Source: Primula veris | Taxonomy: Eukaryota > Streptophyta > Magnoliopsida > Ericales > Primulaceae | Length of the DNA: 64,000 bases | NCBI GenBank assembly: GCA_963682055.1 | Contig: OY821741.1 | Coordinates: 12,715,197-12,779,196 of the forward strand | Reading direction: 5' to 3' | Position numbers and translations under genes: made by a program | Part shown: positions 33,881-45,549 of the stretch, in pieces | Layout: every line of letters starts with the position of its first letter | How positions within the stretch are numbered: position 1 is the first letter of the stretch | Notes under the pieces: generated by a model | Databases searched by the model: none | What the model was told of the DNA's origin: nothing | The model's input: only the letters and a program-made list of their open reading frames with translations

Positions 33881-34552
33881 GTTAGATCCAGTTTACTGAC
33901 CTTATTTAATTGTCAGTATTTTGTTAATTCTCTATGTGCATTATTATATAAAAGTGCTACTAAACATATGTTAAGTGTATGCAGTAAACATGTTGAGATT
34001 TGAAAGAAAGTTGGATTGAATATTTATTCTGAATCGAAGACTGAATCTGTAAAGATTGAATGTATTCAGAAAGACATTACTTGGAGCTAAAAGCGTGGAA
34101 CAAGGTTGGAAAGTTTGACAAAGAAAAGATCTTACTTGGAGCCTAAGGCATGAAATTACCAAGTCAACAAGAAAAGATACAATCGAAATCAATCAAGGCT
34201 TATTCGGTGAAGATTTAGAAGTCAGAAGACTTAATTAGATTTGATTGATATTTCGTTGTAACCGTGTCTATATAAACGGATTGACTAGGTTAGACTCTCT
34301 AACTCTTTCAGTATTATTAAGACAGAAATCTAAGAAGAGTAACAGAGACATTCGTGAGCTATATATTTTGAGAGAAACACGTCATAGGATGAGTTGCTAA
34401 AGAGATTGTAATTGATAAGCTAGAGATGATTAGATAGACAGATACGTGGGTGAAGCTTAGTATTGTAAGACTCAAGTCTATTCATTAATGTCCTTACAAT
34501 ATCAATATATATCTGGGTGAGTGCAATTAAAACTAAGGCGAAAGTTATTTCA
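33880..34552 (+). repeat. 3' LTR of the Sirevirus-like copia
   Basis: 673 bp, ending GTTATTTCA at 34552; the first base is A instead of T (AGTTAGATCC). Same family as the LTR at 11597-12250. A TATATAAACGG box lies near 34269. It contains a longer version of the region before the end, including a stretch near 34310-34480 absent from the other LTR. Confidence 0.82.
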
Positions 34553-34554
34553 TC

Positions 34555-35235
34555 TACGATCAGTAATAATTTTGTAAAAGCCATCTGGTTATCTTTTTTA
34601 TATGCTAAATGTACTTATATAGAAAGAAATAAACTTTGAGATGATCTAACATCACTTAATATACAATGTCCCTAGTTTATTATAGGTTATTTTAATTATT
34701 ACTAAAGATAATGAAAAATTAGGTAGTCTGAAAAGTCTAACAACTGACAAAGATGATTTTAATGCTTTTATTTATGCTAATAGACTAGTTAATGTTCACT
34801 TTAATGGTTCTAAATATACTTGGACGAGTCGAAAAAATGGGGCTATTATTTTATAAAGGATTGGATCCATACTCTTAATCACACAGAATTAATTCACCTT
34901 GAGAAGACTATTTTTGATCATGCTCCTTTATTGTATAATATCAAAAGGAATAATTTCAAATGTTCGTCTTTGGTCAAGTTTCAAAGGATGTGGACTAGTA
35001 CTCATGATAATTTCTCTGAACTACTTTCTATTAACTATAATCATGTTTGTTATCTTAATGGACTGGAGAAGTTCATTTTCAAACTAAAGTTGCTTAAATT
35101 TGTGTTGATTAATTGGAATTATGAAGTATTTGGTAACGGTTTTAGCAAAGATGCTTTAGAAAAGATAATCTTCTTTTTGCCGAGAATGCTCTGGATAATA
35201 ATAACTCTACTGATAATCTAGACCTTTATATTTAG
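34555..35235 (+). pseudogene. LINE endonuclease domain (EEP type), C-terminal part
   Basis: Frames give KAIWLSFLYAKCTYIERNKL, then WFIIG-FN, the YTWTSRKNGAIIL region and the conserved DHAPLLYNI (His of the AP-endonuclease fold), followed by the linker to RT. The longest open piece is 34820-35221. Several stops are present. In the intact family this nicks target DNA. Confidence 0.8.
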
Positions 35236-36946
35236 CGTAAACACCCGTATTTTATTTATTTATTATCAATGCTTATAATTTTAGTAAAATATTGTTTACT
35301 AGTAGAAAGTTAATATGAGAAGTTATTATCAAAATAAAGAGGTTCAATTAGCCATTAGTTACAAATCAAGGGTATTACTAAAATAAATTAAGATAATACT
35401 AATAGATATCCTCCGGTAACAAGTTAAAACTATTTGAGTTTCAAAACTCCAACTACTTATCCTTATGAACATGTAAATAGATTTAGATATGGTTATAGTT
35501 GTACCCAAGTTTCTACCTATTTTTATACATAAGCTGGACATAAAGAAAATATTGATCTATGTGATTATTTTAGAAGAATAAGGGAGCCATACCAAACTGC
35601 ACCCAGGGATATTACATTCGTTTAATTTCTTCATTAAATCAAGGTGAGTGATTTTGTACCCTATGTATAATCAATTTATAAACCATGTTATTTGCGAAGT
35701 ATTATATGAAATATTATGTTTTAGGAACATATTTTGAAAACAGCTATTATTTTGCATAAATAAGTGATGCCAACTGATATTTTGATGTTGGAGTAATTTT
35801 GTAACTTATTTTTAATTGATTTATTATTTATGTCATTTTTTAAGCTATTTTATGGAATTACTGAGTTTTATTATATGATCTGAGATGATTACATGAATGG
35901 CAAAAGGTTTTTGGATTGTTACCTTCGGGAAAGAAATTACGATAGTTTTTGCTAGTATTTGAAAAGTAATATTTATCTGGATATTTAAATTTTTATTTAA
36001 TGATTTGAGATATTTGATTTAAAGATTTGAATCGTTTGAATGATTATTGATTTTCGGGACCAGCAATGAACTTGAGGAACATGCCTCTTAAGTGGGGTGA
36101 CCTTACTTTATGATTTATAAATCCAAGGAACATGCCTCTTAAGTGGGGTGACGTTGGTGGCTAGAGAATATGCTACTTAAATGAGTGATTCTAGTTTTCT
36201 CAACGGTTTTGGAACAGGCCTCTTAAGTGCGGTGACCTTAGCCGGATCGTTTTAAAAGATTTTCTAGATTGCCAACCTAGTTGACTTTGAGTACGATAGT
36301 TGGGTCCAACAAATACAGAGAAAAGAATTAATGGCAATGAATTTTAAGTCTGGTTCCAAGTTGATTTTAATACTATTTAATTTCGTCATGATAAACTATT
36401 TTATTGGTTTATATTTTTTGATATGTGACTTCTGCGGTTTGTATTTATAATTTAAACTTATTTTCTTTTTTGTATGTAAACACACATGGGTTAATGCTGA
36501 AAAGATTCTAACTTACTTTTTCTTGAATTAAAATTTTTGTGTATGAGTATTATTTAATACAAAACTTTTCGTCAAAACTTTCCTCTCTCTTATAGGTACG
36601 ATTTTCATTCGCTACGCTCGTTTGGCTTATCCTCTCTTTTTAATCTTTTCAGGTATATAGATGAAGTTAGTTAGAGTTGGAGTCGAGTCGTTTGGGACCA
36701 ATCATTCCTCATAAGAGTTGTTTAAGTTCTTTTCCGCTGCCAAGTTATTACAGTTATCCTTTGAGAATGTCTTACTTTTGGACAAAAATTTGTGTTGTTA
36801 AACTAATTCACGTTTAGTTTACAAATATTATTATTATTGAAAGAAAATGCATTGTTTTATTATTTGGAGATTTAGGCTTCGTGTAACATGTGTCAAATGC
36901 GCGTGTTATTCGGCCATGTGACATCCATTTAGTTTGGGGTGTTACA
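35236..36946 (+). repeat. 5' LTR of the gypsy element
   Basis: 1711 bp, CGTAAACACCCG (first base C in place of T) to GGGGTGTTACA. It contains four versions of the phrase CTCTTAAGTGGGGTGACC or its relatives between about 36080 and 36240. Confidence 0.93.
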
Positions 36947-36951
36947 TTTAT

Positions 36952-36963
36952 TGGTACCAGAGC
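36952..36963 (+). other. Primer-binding site of the gypsy element
   Basis: TGGTACCAGAGC, five bases after the LTR end. Close to the initiator-Met type (C in place of T at position 6). Confidence 0.75.
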
Positions 36964-37437
36964 TTAGGGTTCTAGGCATATTTTAAAAAGGTTAGTTATT
37001 ACTGTAACATCCCGTATTTTTATAAGTGTTTTTAATTAGGAATTAATTTATCCAAAAATGTTTTATTCAAATTTTACCAAAAACCGGTCACTCGACTAAT
37101 TTTTAGCCAAAAACCGAAACTTTTCCGAAAAACTTTATTTTAAAAACCTGTTACTATTTTATAAATAAAAAGGACCCAATAGGTTTGTTTCTAAAAATTT
37201 GTTATTTTTGAGTAGTAAAACTATATTTTTGGATTTAGAGTTAAGTTTTAGAACTTTGGGGACCAAATAGTTCGTTACCACAAACTATCTCAAAACAGTT
37301 TTTCTAAACACTTTTCAGCCACTTTTTCATAACCTAAAAACAGTAAAAACAAGAAAGAAGAGAGAAAAGAGAGAAAAGAAGAAGAAGAAGAAGAAGAAGA
37401 AGAAGAAGAAGAAGAAGAAGAAGAAGAAGAAGCCACC

Positions 37438-38609
37438 TGTTGGCCCGTGTGCGGCTAAACCTTGGGGGGGGGGGGGGGGTGAATAAGGTTTATGGCGATT
37501 TTCGTCTAATTAAAACTTAAGTGCAACTAACACCCCAACTTACACAATTCTAAGCTTAAGCGTTAATAATCGTTAATCAATTCAAACGCAAGCAAGTAAG
37601 AATAAATATTTGCGGAAAATAAAAGTTTAAGGGAAGAAGATGACACCGTGATTTATAGAGGTTCGGCAAAACGCGCCTACGTCCTCTCATCGGTACTACC
37701 GAGTATTTCACTAAAAAATCTTCTTGCGGATATTACAATCCTATCGAGCTAATCAACCGATTAAGCTCCCGCTCACTTTATGAGTGTCCCGAAATGAAAA
37801 GACCTAGAGCTTTTAAGCAACTCGCTTACAAAGCCTCTACCCGATCACTCGCTCACAAATGAGTTTATAAAATACTCGTTACAATTTTGTTACAATAATG
37901 TAACTACACTCACTATTTTATTGCTTCTAAATAAGCTAACTGGTGAGATTGATGATGTTTGAGCTTGACTCTCTTTTTCTTCAATTTTCCCTCTTTTTGA
38001 ATATATGCACCAAAATGGTGATATTTAGGGTTTTGTATGTAGGGATTGAAGGATGATAATAGATGTATTGATTGGTGTTTATGGAAGAGAGATTGGGTTG
38101 GTTTATATAGGCCAAAAGTCTGTTTTTCTGTATTCTGACCGTTAGAAGTGGTTGAGGCTGTTTTAAGCTATTTTCCAGAAAAAGCTGAAAAGCTGTTTTC
38201 GAAATCTGTAGAAAACGATCGGTCGTTTTCTACAGTCGATCGGTCGTTTTCAGAAACTGATTGGTCGTTTCTGAGAAACGATCGGTCGTTTTTTCGACCT
38301 GCTCACTGGAAGAATTTGGACCAAAAACGATCGGTCGTTTTTGTTCAGTCGATCGGTCGACTGTTCTTCTGGCAGTTTTCTTGGTCTTCTCGCTATTCTT
38401 CGAAAGCTCATAACTTCTTCGTTTTAGCTCAGATTCTGGTTCCGCTTTAACCTGTAGTTTCATTTTTCTGTGCTCTATCTTTCTGGCGTTCTAAAATTTT
38501 CATTTACTTCTTTTGGAAAAGACAAGCGTTATATCATCGAAATCGTAAAATCATTAAAGACATAATCAAAGTTATAATCAAAATCTATTATTGAACTCTA
38601 AGTTCAACA
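37438..38609 (-). repeat. 3' LTR of the TR-GAG copia
   Basis: 1172 bp, TGTTGGCCCGTG to TAAGTTCAACA in plus reading. It carries a 16-base G run (37464-37479) where the partner has 7. Six GATCGGTCG-type motifs lie at 38217, 38238, 38259, 38280, 38329 and 38351; the first four are exactly 21 bp apart. The plus-strand frame 38148-38450 is a translation of these motifs. Confidence 0.93.
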
Positions 38610-38886
38610 ATCTCCCCCATTTTGATTATGACAAACTAATGATGATTTTACAAGAAAAATAATGTCTCCTCCATTTTAACAAAACGCATTATCTCTAAAT
38701 ATATCATTTTTCTCCCCCTTTGACATTATCAAAATGCAATCAATAAAAAAATGGGGTTATGTGAAGGGTTTTTAACGAAAAACCAAGACATGAAAAATGT
38801 TATAAAGATGCATATGCCCCACCTAATCACATTATGTGAATATTAAAGATTAGAGTATACCGAATATATGATGTCGAGGCCGCTCG

Positions 38887-41109
38887 CTAATGGCATTTGC
38901 ATTGAGCGTTGCCAAGTCCAAATAGGTGGTACCACTTGTTGGTATGCCTTCCACCTTTGTCGATTAACGGCACTTCATTCTTGATGGCGGAGTCTATTTT
39001 CTTGACTTCCACGATTTTTGCCGGCGTTGCCAACCATTTGTTGATTTTCTCCTTTTGGATGGAGATACCTACAACACAAGTTTTGTCCTTTGGTACCCAA
39101 TTTCTTTTGGGTCCGACATTGTTAGTGGCTCGGGTCTTTACTACCCATTTCAAATCGCTTCTACTAACATGAAAGCGATTTGGGCATTTAGAAGAATTAT
39201 GCTCACTTCTACTACAATGTATGCAATGCCTAGACTTTTTAGTGTAACGAGAGTTATACGAAGTTTTGGAAAGGTTTTTCGGAGTATCCATTTTGGTTTT
39301 AAAACCTATACCTTTCCTATCATTAAAAGATTTTTGAAAAATCTTGGAAGTACTCCCTTTAGTAAAAACAACCTCTTGTTTAGGTGGAATAGGAGTTGTA
39401 GAAATCTTAGAGGCTTTAAGGAAGCGGGTTTTGTTAGAAGTAGACCCAATGCAATCAAAACCTAAACCGCTCTTATCATTGAAATCTTTTTGACAACTCA
39501 AAATGTTTTCTAAAACGGTTTTACCTTTAGAAAACTTTGAAATTGTTAAATTGAGTTTTTCAATGGAAATGACAAGATCGTTGTTTTTAGTTTTCAACGA
39601 TTCATTCTCGGTTTCTAAAACCTTGACCTTGTCGTTTAAGTTAAAAGCATGAGAACTCAAAACCTTGTTTTTGCTTTTAACTTTATCGAAAGCATCCTTT
39701 AACTCTTCAAAATTTTCTAATAAATCACAATCTAAAGAAGATGGTTTCGAAAGAGTTTTAGTAAGTCTAGAGACTTCATTTTTAAGAAAATTGATCTCGG
39801 TTTGTAAAGACTTGTTTTGGATGACGAGATCATTGTTTTTATCTTTCAAGTCTTCCTTTTCGTCATCTACATCATGTAATAAAAATGACAATTTCGGACT
39901 AGACTCATTTTTAATTTTATCTCTTTTCAAGGATCTTATTTCTTCATTGAGAGAAGAATTTATCCTTTTAAGAGAGTCGACCTTTTCGACAAGCTTAGAA
40001 AATTTTTTGGAATAAATATCGCGCATATGAAGTAATTCATCATAAGATAGATCATTTACCTCATCGGCTTTGCTTTCACTTTCGCTTGAGGATGATTGGT
40101 TAGGCTCATTGTTGTCTTCCAAGGCCACATAGCAACCAAGGTGAGCGACTTCATCTTGGTCGGAGCTATCGCTAGAGCTTGAAGCGGATATCTTCTTCTT
40201 TCCTTTGCTCTTGCGATTCATGACGCAATCTCTCGCCATGTGTCCTTCCTTACCACATGTATAGCAAACAAAATCGTTAGAATAAATTGAATTATTTGAC
40301 GATTTACCTTTATGTTTGCATTGGTCTTTTAGCTTGAGTATTTCCTTGACGATTCGAATGATTTGCATTGAATTTTCATCGTCATTGGATAGCTCATCGC
40401 TTTCGTCACAAGTTGTTCCTTTGAAAGCTATCTCCCTCCTTTTTGAGATTGGCTTGTGACTATTGAGGGTGATCTCGTGAGTAATGAGTGAACCCGTCAA
40501 TGCATCAAGAGTGTATGTATTCATGTCGTGCGCCTCTTGAATTGCGGTGACCTTTGGTTCCCATTCTTTCGGTAAGCTCCGAATCACCTTTGAGACCATT
40601 TCCTTACAAGATAAATGCTTACCAAGAGATGTTAATCCGTTAGTAATAGTGGTAAACCTAGCAAGCATATCGGAAATGGTTTCACCCTCGCTCATTTTAA
40701 AAAGCTCGTAGTCATGAACTAATAGTTGGAGTTTGCAATACTTAACTTGGTTAGTCCCTTCATGCATTACTACTAGCTTATCCCACATACCCTTAGCGGT
40801 TTTACAAGCGGAAATTTTGTTGTACTCGTTAGGAGAAACGGCACAAACAATAGCATACATCGCTTTGGCGTTCGTAGAGTAGGCTTCTAGTTGAGTGTTA
40901 TCTAGGTCCTTTACGGGGATTGGGTTCTCGCTATTCTCGGATGTAGGTGCGGAATATCCTACTTTTATGGTCATCCAAAGTGTAACATTATAACTTTGTA
41001 AAAACATGCTCATCCTATCCTTCCAATATGAAAAATTTATTCCATCAAAATATGGTGGAGTATTGGGTGATGAAGCTATGCCGGATGCGAAATTATACAA
41101 ATTAGCCAT
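38887..41109 (-). CDS. Gag protein of the TR-GAG copia (740 aa)
   Basis: Open and intact, starting 49 bases after the PBS. Residues about 60-220 are UBN2-type gag (MWDKLVVMHEGTNQ, KVIRSLPKEWEPKVTAIQEA). A CCHC knuckle CYTCGKEGHMARDC lies near residue 280. Residues about 350-540 are Lys/Glu/Asn/Ser-rich and look coiled-coil. A second knuckle (CIHCSRSEHNSSKC) is near 627. The protein ends NAQCKCH where a complete element would continue into protease, whose DSG motif is absent. It should be able to form or enter particles, with enzymes supplied by a relative. The gag at 807-3089 is a relative but clearly different. Confidence 0.92.
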   Translation of the reverse strand: MANLYNFASGIASSPNTPPYFDGINFSYWKDRMSMFLQSYNVTLWMTIKVGYSAPTSENSENPIPVKDLDNTQLEAYSTNAKAMYAIVCAVSPNEYNKISACKTAKGMWDKLVVMHEGTNQVKYCKLQLLVHDYELFKMSEGETISDMLARFTTITNGLTSLGKHLSCKEMVSKVIRSLPKEWEPKVTAIQEAHDMNTYTLDALTGSLITHEITLNSHKPISKRREIAFKGTTCDESDELSNDDENSMQIIRIVKEILKLKDQCKHKGKSSNNSIYSNDFVCYTCGKEGHMARDCVMNRKSKGKKKISASSSSDSSDQDEVAHLGCYVALEDNNEPNQSSSSESESKADEVNDLSYDELLHMRDIYSKKFSKLVEKVDSLKRINSSLNEEIRSLKRDKIKNESSPKLSFLLHDVDDEKEDLKDKNNDLVIQNKSLQTEINFLKNEVSRLTKTLSKPSSLDCDLLENFEELKDAFDKVKSKNKVLSSHAFNLNDKVKVLETENESLKTKNNDLVISIEKLNLTISKFSKGKTVLENILSCQKDFNDKSGLGFDCIGSTSNKTRFLKASKISTTPIPPKQEVVFTKGSTSKIFQKSFNDRKGIGFKTKMDTPKNLSKTSYNSRYTKKSRHCIHCSRSEHNSSKCPNRFHVSRSDLKWVVKTRATNNVGPKRNWVPKDKTCVVGISIQKEKINKWLATPAKIVEVKKIDSAIKNEVPLIDKGGRHTNKWYHLFGLGNAQCKCH

Positions 41110-41171
41110 CGGGATCTTAACTCTTAAATCGTTAGATTCCTATATGCAAGAGCCTCGGCTCTGATACCAAT

Positions 41172-42336
41172 TGTTGGCCCGTGTGCGCTAAACCTTAGAG
41201 GGGGGGTGAATAAGATTTATGGCGATTTTCGCCTAATTAAAACTTAAGTGCAACAAACACCCCAACTTACACAATTCTAAGCTTAAGCGTTAATAATCGT
41301 TAATAAATTCAAACGCAAGCAAGCAAGAATAAATATTTGAGGAAAATAAAAGTTTAAGGGAAGAAGATGACACCGTGATTTATAGAGGTTCGGCAAAACG
41401 CGCCTACGTCCTCTCATCGGTACTACCGAGTATTTCACTAAAAAATCTTCTTGCGGATATTACAATCCTATCGAGCTAATCAACCGATTAAGCTCCCGCT
41501 CACTTTATGAGTGTCCCGAAATGAAAAGACCTAGAGCTTTTAAGCAACTCGCTTACAAAGCCTCTACCCGATCACTCGCTCACAAATGAGTTTATAAAAT
41601 ACTCGTTACAATTTTGTTACAATAATGTAACTACACTCACTATTTTATTGCTTCTAAATAAGCTAATTGGTGAGATTGATGATGTTTGAGCTTGACTCTC
41701 TTTTTCTTCAATTTTCCCTCTTTTTGAATATATGCACCAAAATGGTGATATTTAGGGTTTTGTATGTAGGGATTGAAGGATGATAATAGATGTATTGATT
41801 GGTGTTTATGGAAGAGAGATTGGGTTGGTTTATATAGGCCAAAAGTCTGTTTTTCTGTATTCTGACCGTTAGAAGTGGTTGAGGCTGTTTTAAGCTATTT
41901 TCCAGAAAAAGCTGAAAAGCTGTTTTCGAAATCTGTAGAAAACAATCGGTCGTTTTCTACAGTCGATCGGTCGTTTTCAGAAACTGATTGGTCGTTTCTG
42001 AGAAACGATCGCTCGTTTTTTCGACCTGCTCACTGGAAGAATTTGGACCAAAAACGATCGGTCGTTTTTGTCCAGTCGATCGGTCGACTGTTCTTCTGGC
42101 AGTTTTCTTGGTCTTCTCGCTATTCTTCGAAAGCTCATAACTTCTTCGTTTTAGCTCCGATTCTGGTTCCGCTTGAACCTGTAGCTTCGTTTTTCTGTGC
42201 TCTATCTTTCTGGCATTATGAAATTTTCATTTACTTCTTTTGGAAAAGACAAGCGTTATATCATCGAAATCGTAAAATCATTAAAGACATAATCAAAGTT
42301 ATAATCAAAATCTATTATTGAACTCTAAGTTCAACA
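41172..42336 (-). repeat. 5' LTR of the TR-GAG copia
   Basis: 1165 bp, same ends and GATCGGTCG motif array (41943-42085) as its partner. The plus-strand frame at 41875-42321 is the translation of LTR sequence, not a gene. Confidence 0.93.
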
Positions 42337-43803
42337 CCACCATTAGCGGGTTCTTACCGAAAGCATCTCCTCTACGCTTTAAGGTAATGGGGGTTATCCA
42401 TTGCGACTAAACGAGGGTGTATGTTAGGATTATGTTTTACGTTTATTACAAAATTGGGGGTTTTTGTCTTTTATATTAATTATGTTCTTAAATGGTTAAT
42501 TGGTTTTATTTGTTGTATGAATTATTCACTTATTTGATTTTGGATTAGTTGTGGATTTAGCCTTTTGATTACGGATTAATGAGATTATGGTTGGGTTTGC
42601 ATGTTTTATGCGTTGATTATGTGATTATATAATTATTGATGAAATTGGGTAATTTTATGTTGAATAATGGTGAATTGTAGTTTATGCATATAAGGTGTTT
42701 GTTAAAATGCCTGAAAGTGATTTTATGTTGTATTGTTGTTTAGCTAGTTGTGAATCTAGCACCTATGCATTTGGGTTTGGTTGAATTACGTTAGAATGAC
42801 GTACGAGAATGTGATAAATGATTGGTTTATTATTTATTGGCCGAGGCCTTAATATTTATATGTATGAGAATGTGTTATATGAATAGTATAATATTATTGG
42901 CCGAGACCTTAATATTGATACATTAGCAATGGTCTCTGTCTCTTCCTAATTCCGGGGACAGAAGACGGCAGTGGGGATAGGGAATGACTCGTCTTACGGA
43001 CTGGGGCGAGTGGCATGAGAGCTCCTAGTGTGCACTATATTTATTTTTCTGTTAGCAATGGTCTCTGTCTCTTCCTAATTCCGGGGACAGGAGACGGCCG
43101 TGGGGATAGGGAATGACTCGTCTTACGGACTGGGACGAGTGACATGAGAGGTCCAAGTGCGCACTTTAAATCTACTTTTATGTTAGCAATGGTCTCTGTC
43201 TCTTCCTAATTCCGGGGACAGAAGACGGCCGAGGGGATAGGGAATGACCTACCTTACGGACTGGGGTAGGTGGCATGAGAGGTCCATGTTTGCTATAGAT
43301 TTGTGTTGACGTTATTTAATTCATTTATTTCATCCCGTTATAGAATGTTATTATATTTCTTTTTTATATGTCGATTATCGTAGTTGTAGAATTTGTGAGC
43401 TCTTGCATTTAAAGGATGGAGTGACGGTGTTTGTGGTGTCGTCCCGTCTAGTTATGTGCGTGGGACTCACCGTTACAATTTTGTTGTTCAGGTACTTTAT
43501 AGGTTGAGGCTTTTGGTTAGGAGCTTTAGCAAGGCATCACATGGGCTCGGGGATTCCGCTTTCTTTTCATTTATTTTATCTTTTGAGGTTGTAGTCTACG
43601 GGCAAATTCATTCATTTATTTTATCTCGTTTTGTAGCCGCGTTTGGCAAACACTTTTATTAAATTGTTTAATTGTTCCTTTAACTCGTAAACGTTTTCTT
43701 TTAAAAATTTTAATTTCGTACCAACAGGTTTCACATTTCCTTTGTTTTAAAAAGGGTCATGCCTTGATGTCCGTGTTTATGGATTTTGGGGCGTGACAAT
43801 TAC

Positions 43804-45549
43804 GTTGAGGTATGGTCCCAAGTATCATGAGTTCTCTAAGTTGTATGTTAACCAGTTCAGTTTTTTTTTTTCCATATAAGAGTATTCGTTACTATTTATA
43901 GGATATGTCATCGAATAAAATAAATTCTTTCTTGGTAAAGTTTTTATCTATATTTTTTATTTATTTAGAATTATACTTCGATACTATTTCCACCCTCTCC
44001 CCAAGTTTGGATTTTTGGTACCATTGTATTTCATGTTTCGTTAATAACTTTATTATGTTGAATGGACTTAAATACATTTTTTTTTTTGGGTTAGTTGAGC
44101 ATTAATTAAAGATGGGTGTTATTGGAATGATTAATCTGAAAGTTAGTCTTTTGTGATCTCAATTAAAATGCACTCTTATTGTTTGGATAGTACTTTATTA
44201 AGTGTTTGTTGCGATTTAGTGTTGTATACTTTAGTCGCGATGAGTGTTGCTTGTAAATTTATTTATTTTATTTTTCTTCTTTTTCTTCTTTTTCTGTGCA
44301 AGTATGAATGTAAATCAAGGACGTATCTTCTATCTAGCAACCTAGTATAAGTTTTAGAGTTTAAAGTTTGTATGATCGATAGGTTTGTCAATACATTGCT
44401 ATAATAATTATATTGATTAAATTATGATTTTATTTGGGTATAAAAATCTTGGCGGAATAGGTTTAAAAAAAAAAAAACATAAGATAAAGAGATTATCTAA
44501 GTTTTAGAGATTTTGTTTTATTTTTGCAAAGCTCGATATAGATTTAGTTATTGTTTAGTGACAACATGAAGGGAAGGTGGTAAAAGAAATAGAAGTAGTA
44601 TCCAAATTTCCTCTGACTTGGAGGATAAGGTTAACACATTAAATTTTCTTACAGTCAACCCTTGTAGAAATTTTGTAATGATATTAATTTATAAGGTTCA
44701 GGAATCAAGTGTGTGAACTAAACCATAAATAAGTGGAAAGTTGATGAATTTTGTCATTAATTTGGTAAATTGAACTATCATTCTTGTGGAAATTGGGAAT
44801 GACTGAACGCTTCCCTTCTATAAAACTTTCAAACGTGTAGTTCTTGTATAGAGGTTTTGTCTGTTTGCAGCACCAATGGCTCATTTATTCAATGATTGTT
44901 TGTGTTTTGAATAGAGAGAGAATAGAGAAATAGATTGGGAGTATAAATGAATTTAAATTAGAAATTATCACATTATAAGTGATTTGGGTTCTTGATTCTA
45001 GTTCAGGGTTGGGTTTTCTATTCGACATGTTGAGTTAGGTTGTATTGTCAATTCGTTTCGGTGATAAATATGATTCTGTGTAAAGCGATGGTTGATGTAA
45101 AATAATGAAAAGGAGTAATATATGTATATATATATATATTTGTGTGTGTGTATAAGGGAGGGAGTTTTACTGGTATCTCAGTTAATAATTTTTAGGGTAG
45201 TACCTCTAACTAATGGAATTTTTGATTATATGGAAGTGAATGTTATCTTGATATAGTTAAATAAACTTATTGATTTCATGTTTGATTCCGAGTATAACAA
45301 TAGTAAGGAGAGTATAGAGTCAATAGGTTGATAATGAGAAATGAGCTTACGAGATTTAAACACCTGGTTTCATTAAGAAAATAGATTTTTGTTTGCAACT
45401 AGAAAAAGAGTATCGTGTTATAAAAGTGCACATGGATGTTTTTTTTTCTTTTAGGCAGATGACTAGATGGTATCAATAGTCGTAAGACAAAATTGTTTTC
45501 ACCATCAAGTCCCAAAGATGAGCACACACCTCCTGAACATCCACCAACA
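43804..45549 (+). other. Internal region of the gypsy element, left part, no ORF
   Basis: AT-rich. Frames of 65-70 codons without domains. No gag or pol similarity seen. A TATAAAAC near 44820 could be a promoter remnant carried with the tetraspanin copy, which is speculation. Confidence 0.5.

Larger units (their letters stand above)
37438..42336 (-). mobile_element. Gag-only copia element (TR-GAG type), complete
   Basis: 4899 bp with LTRs at 37438-38609 and 41172-42336, near identical, and a perfect duplication CCACC (37433-37437 and 42337-42341). On the minus strand the PBS TGGTATCAGAGC (41169-41158) is two bases from the 5' LTR and a polypurine tract AAAATGGGGGAGA lies beside the 3' LTR (about 38611-38623). 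The 2562-bp internal part holds one long gag ORF and nothing else; protease, integrase and RT are absent. This matches the described TR-GAG class of non-autonomous elements, mobilised in trans. Confidence 0.93.
37003..43798 (+). repeat. Solo LTR of another gypsy family, split by the TR-GAG copia
   Basis: Runs from TGTAACATCCCGTATTTTT to GGGGCGTGACA with a perfect duplication ATTAC (36998-37002 and 43799-43803). Without the nested copia it is about 1.9 kb. A GAA/GAG run (about 37377-37430) lies just before the nested element. Three tandem units of about 130 bp start at 42923, 43052 and 43183 (GCAATGGTCTCTGTCTCTTC), the third incomplete. No internal region remains. Confidence 0.92.

Noticed and set aside
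11597..34552. One single copia element spanning both LTRs of the family
   Set aside because: The gag ends directly in LINE sequence, pol is not found between, and the outer flanks differ at one of five bases; kept only as a low-interest possibility.
38148..38450. 100-codon plus-strand ORF and its twin at 41875-42321
   Set aside because: Both are the same stretch of the two TR-GAG LTRs, on the strand opposite to gag, and reflect the GATCGGTCG motif array.
39055..40015. Plus-strand ORFs opposite the TR-GAG gag
   Set aside because: Shadows of the intact 740-codon minus-strand gag.
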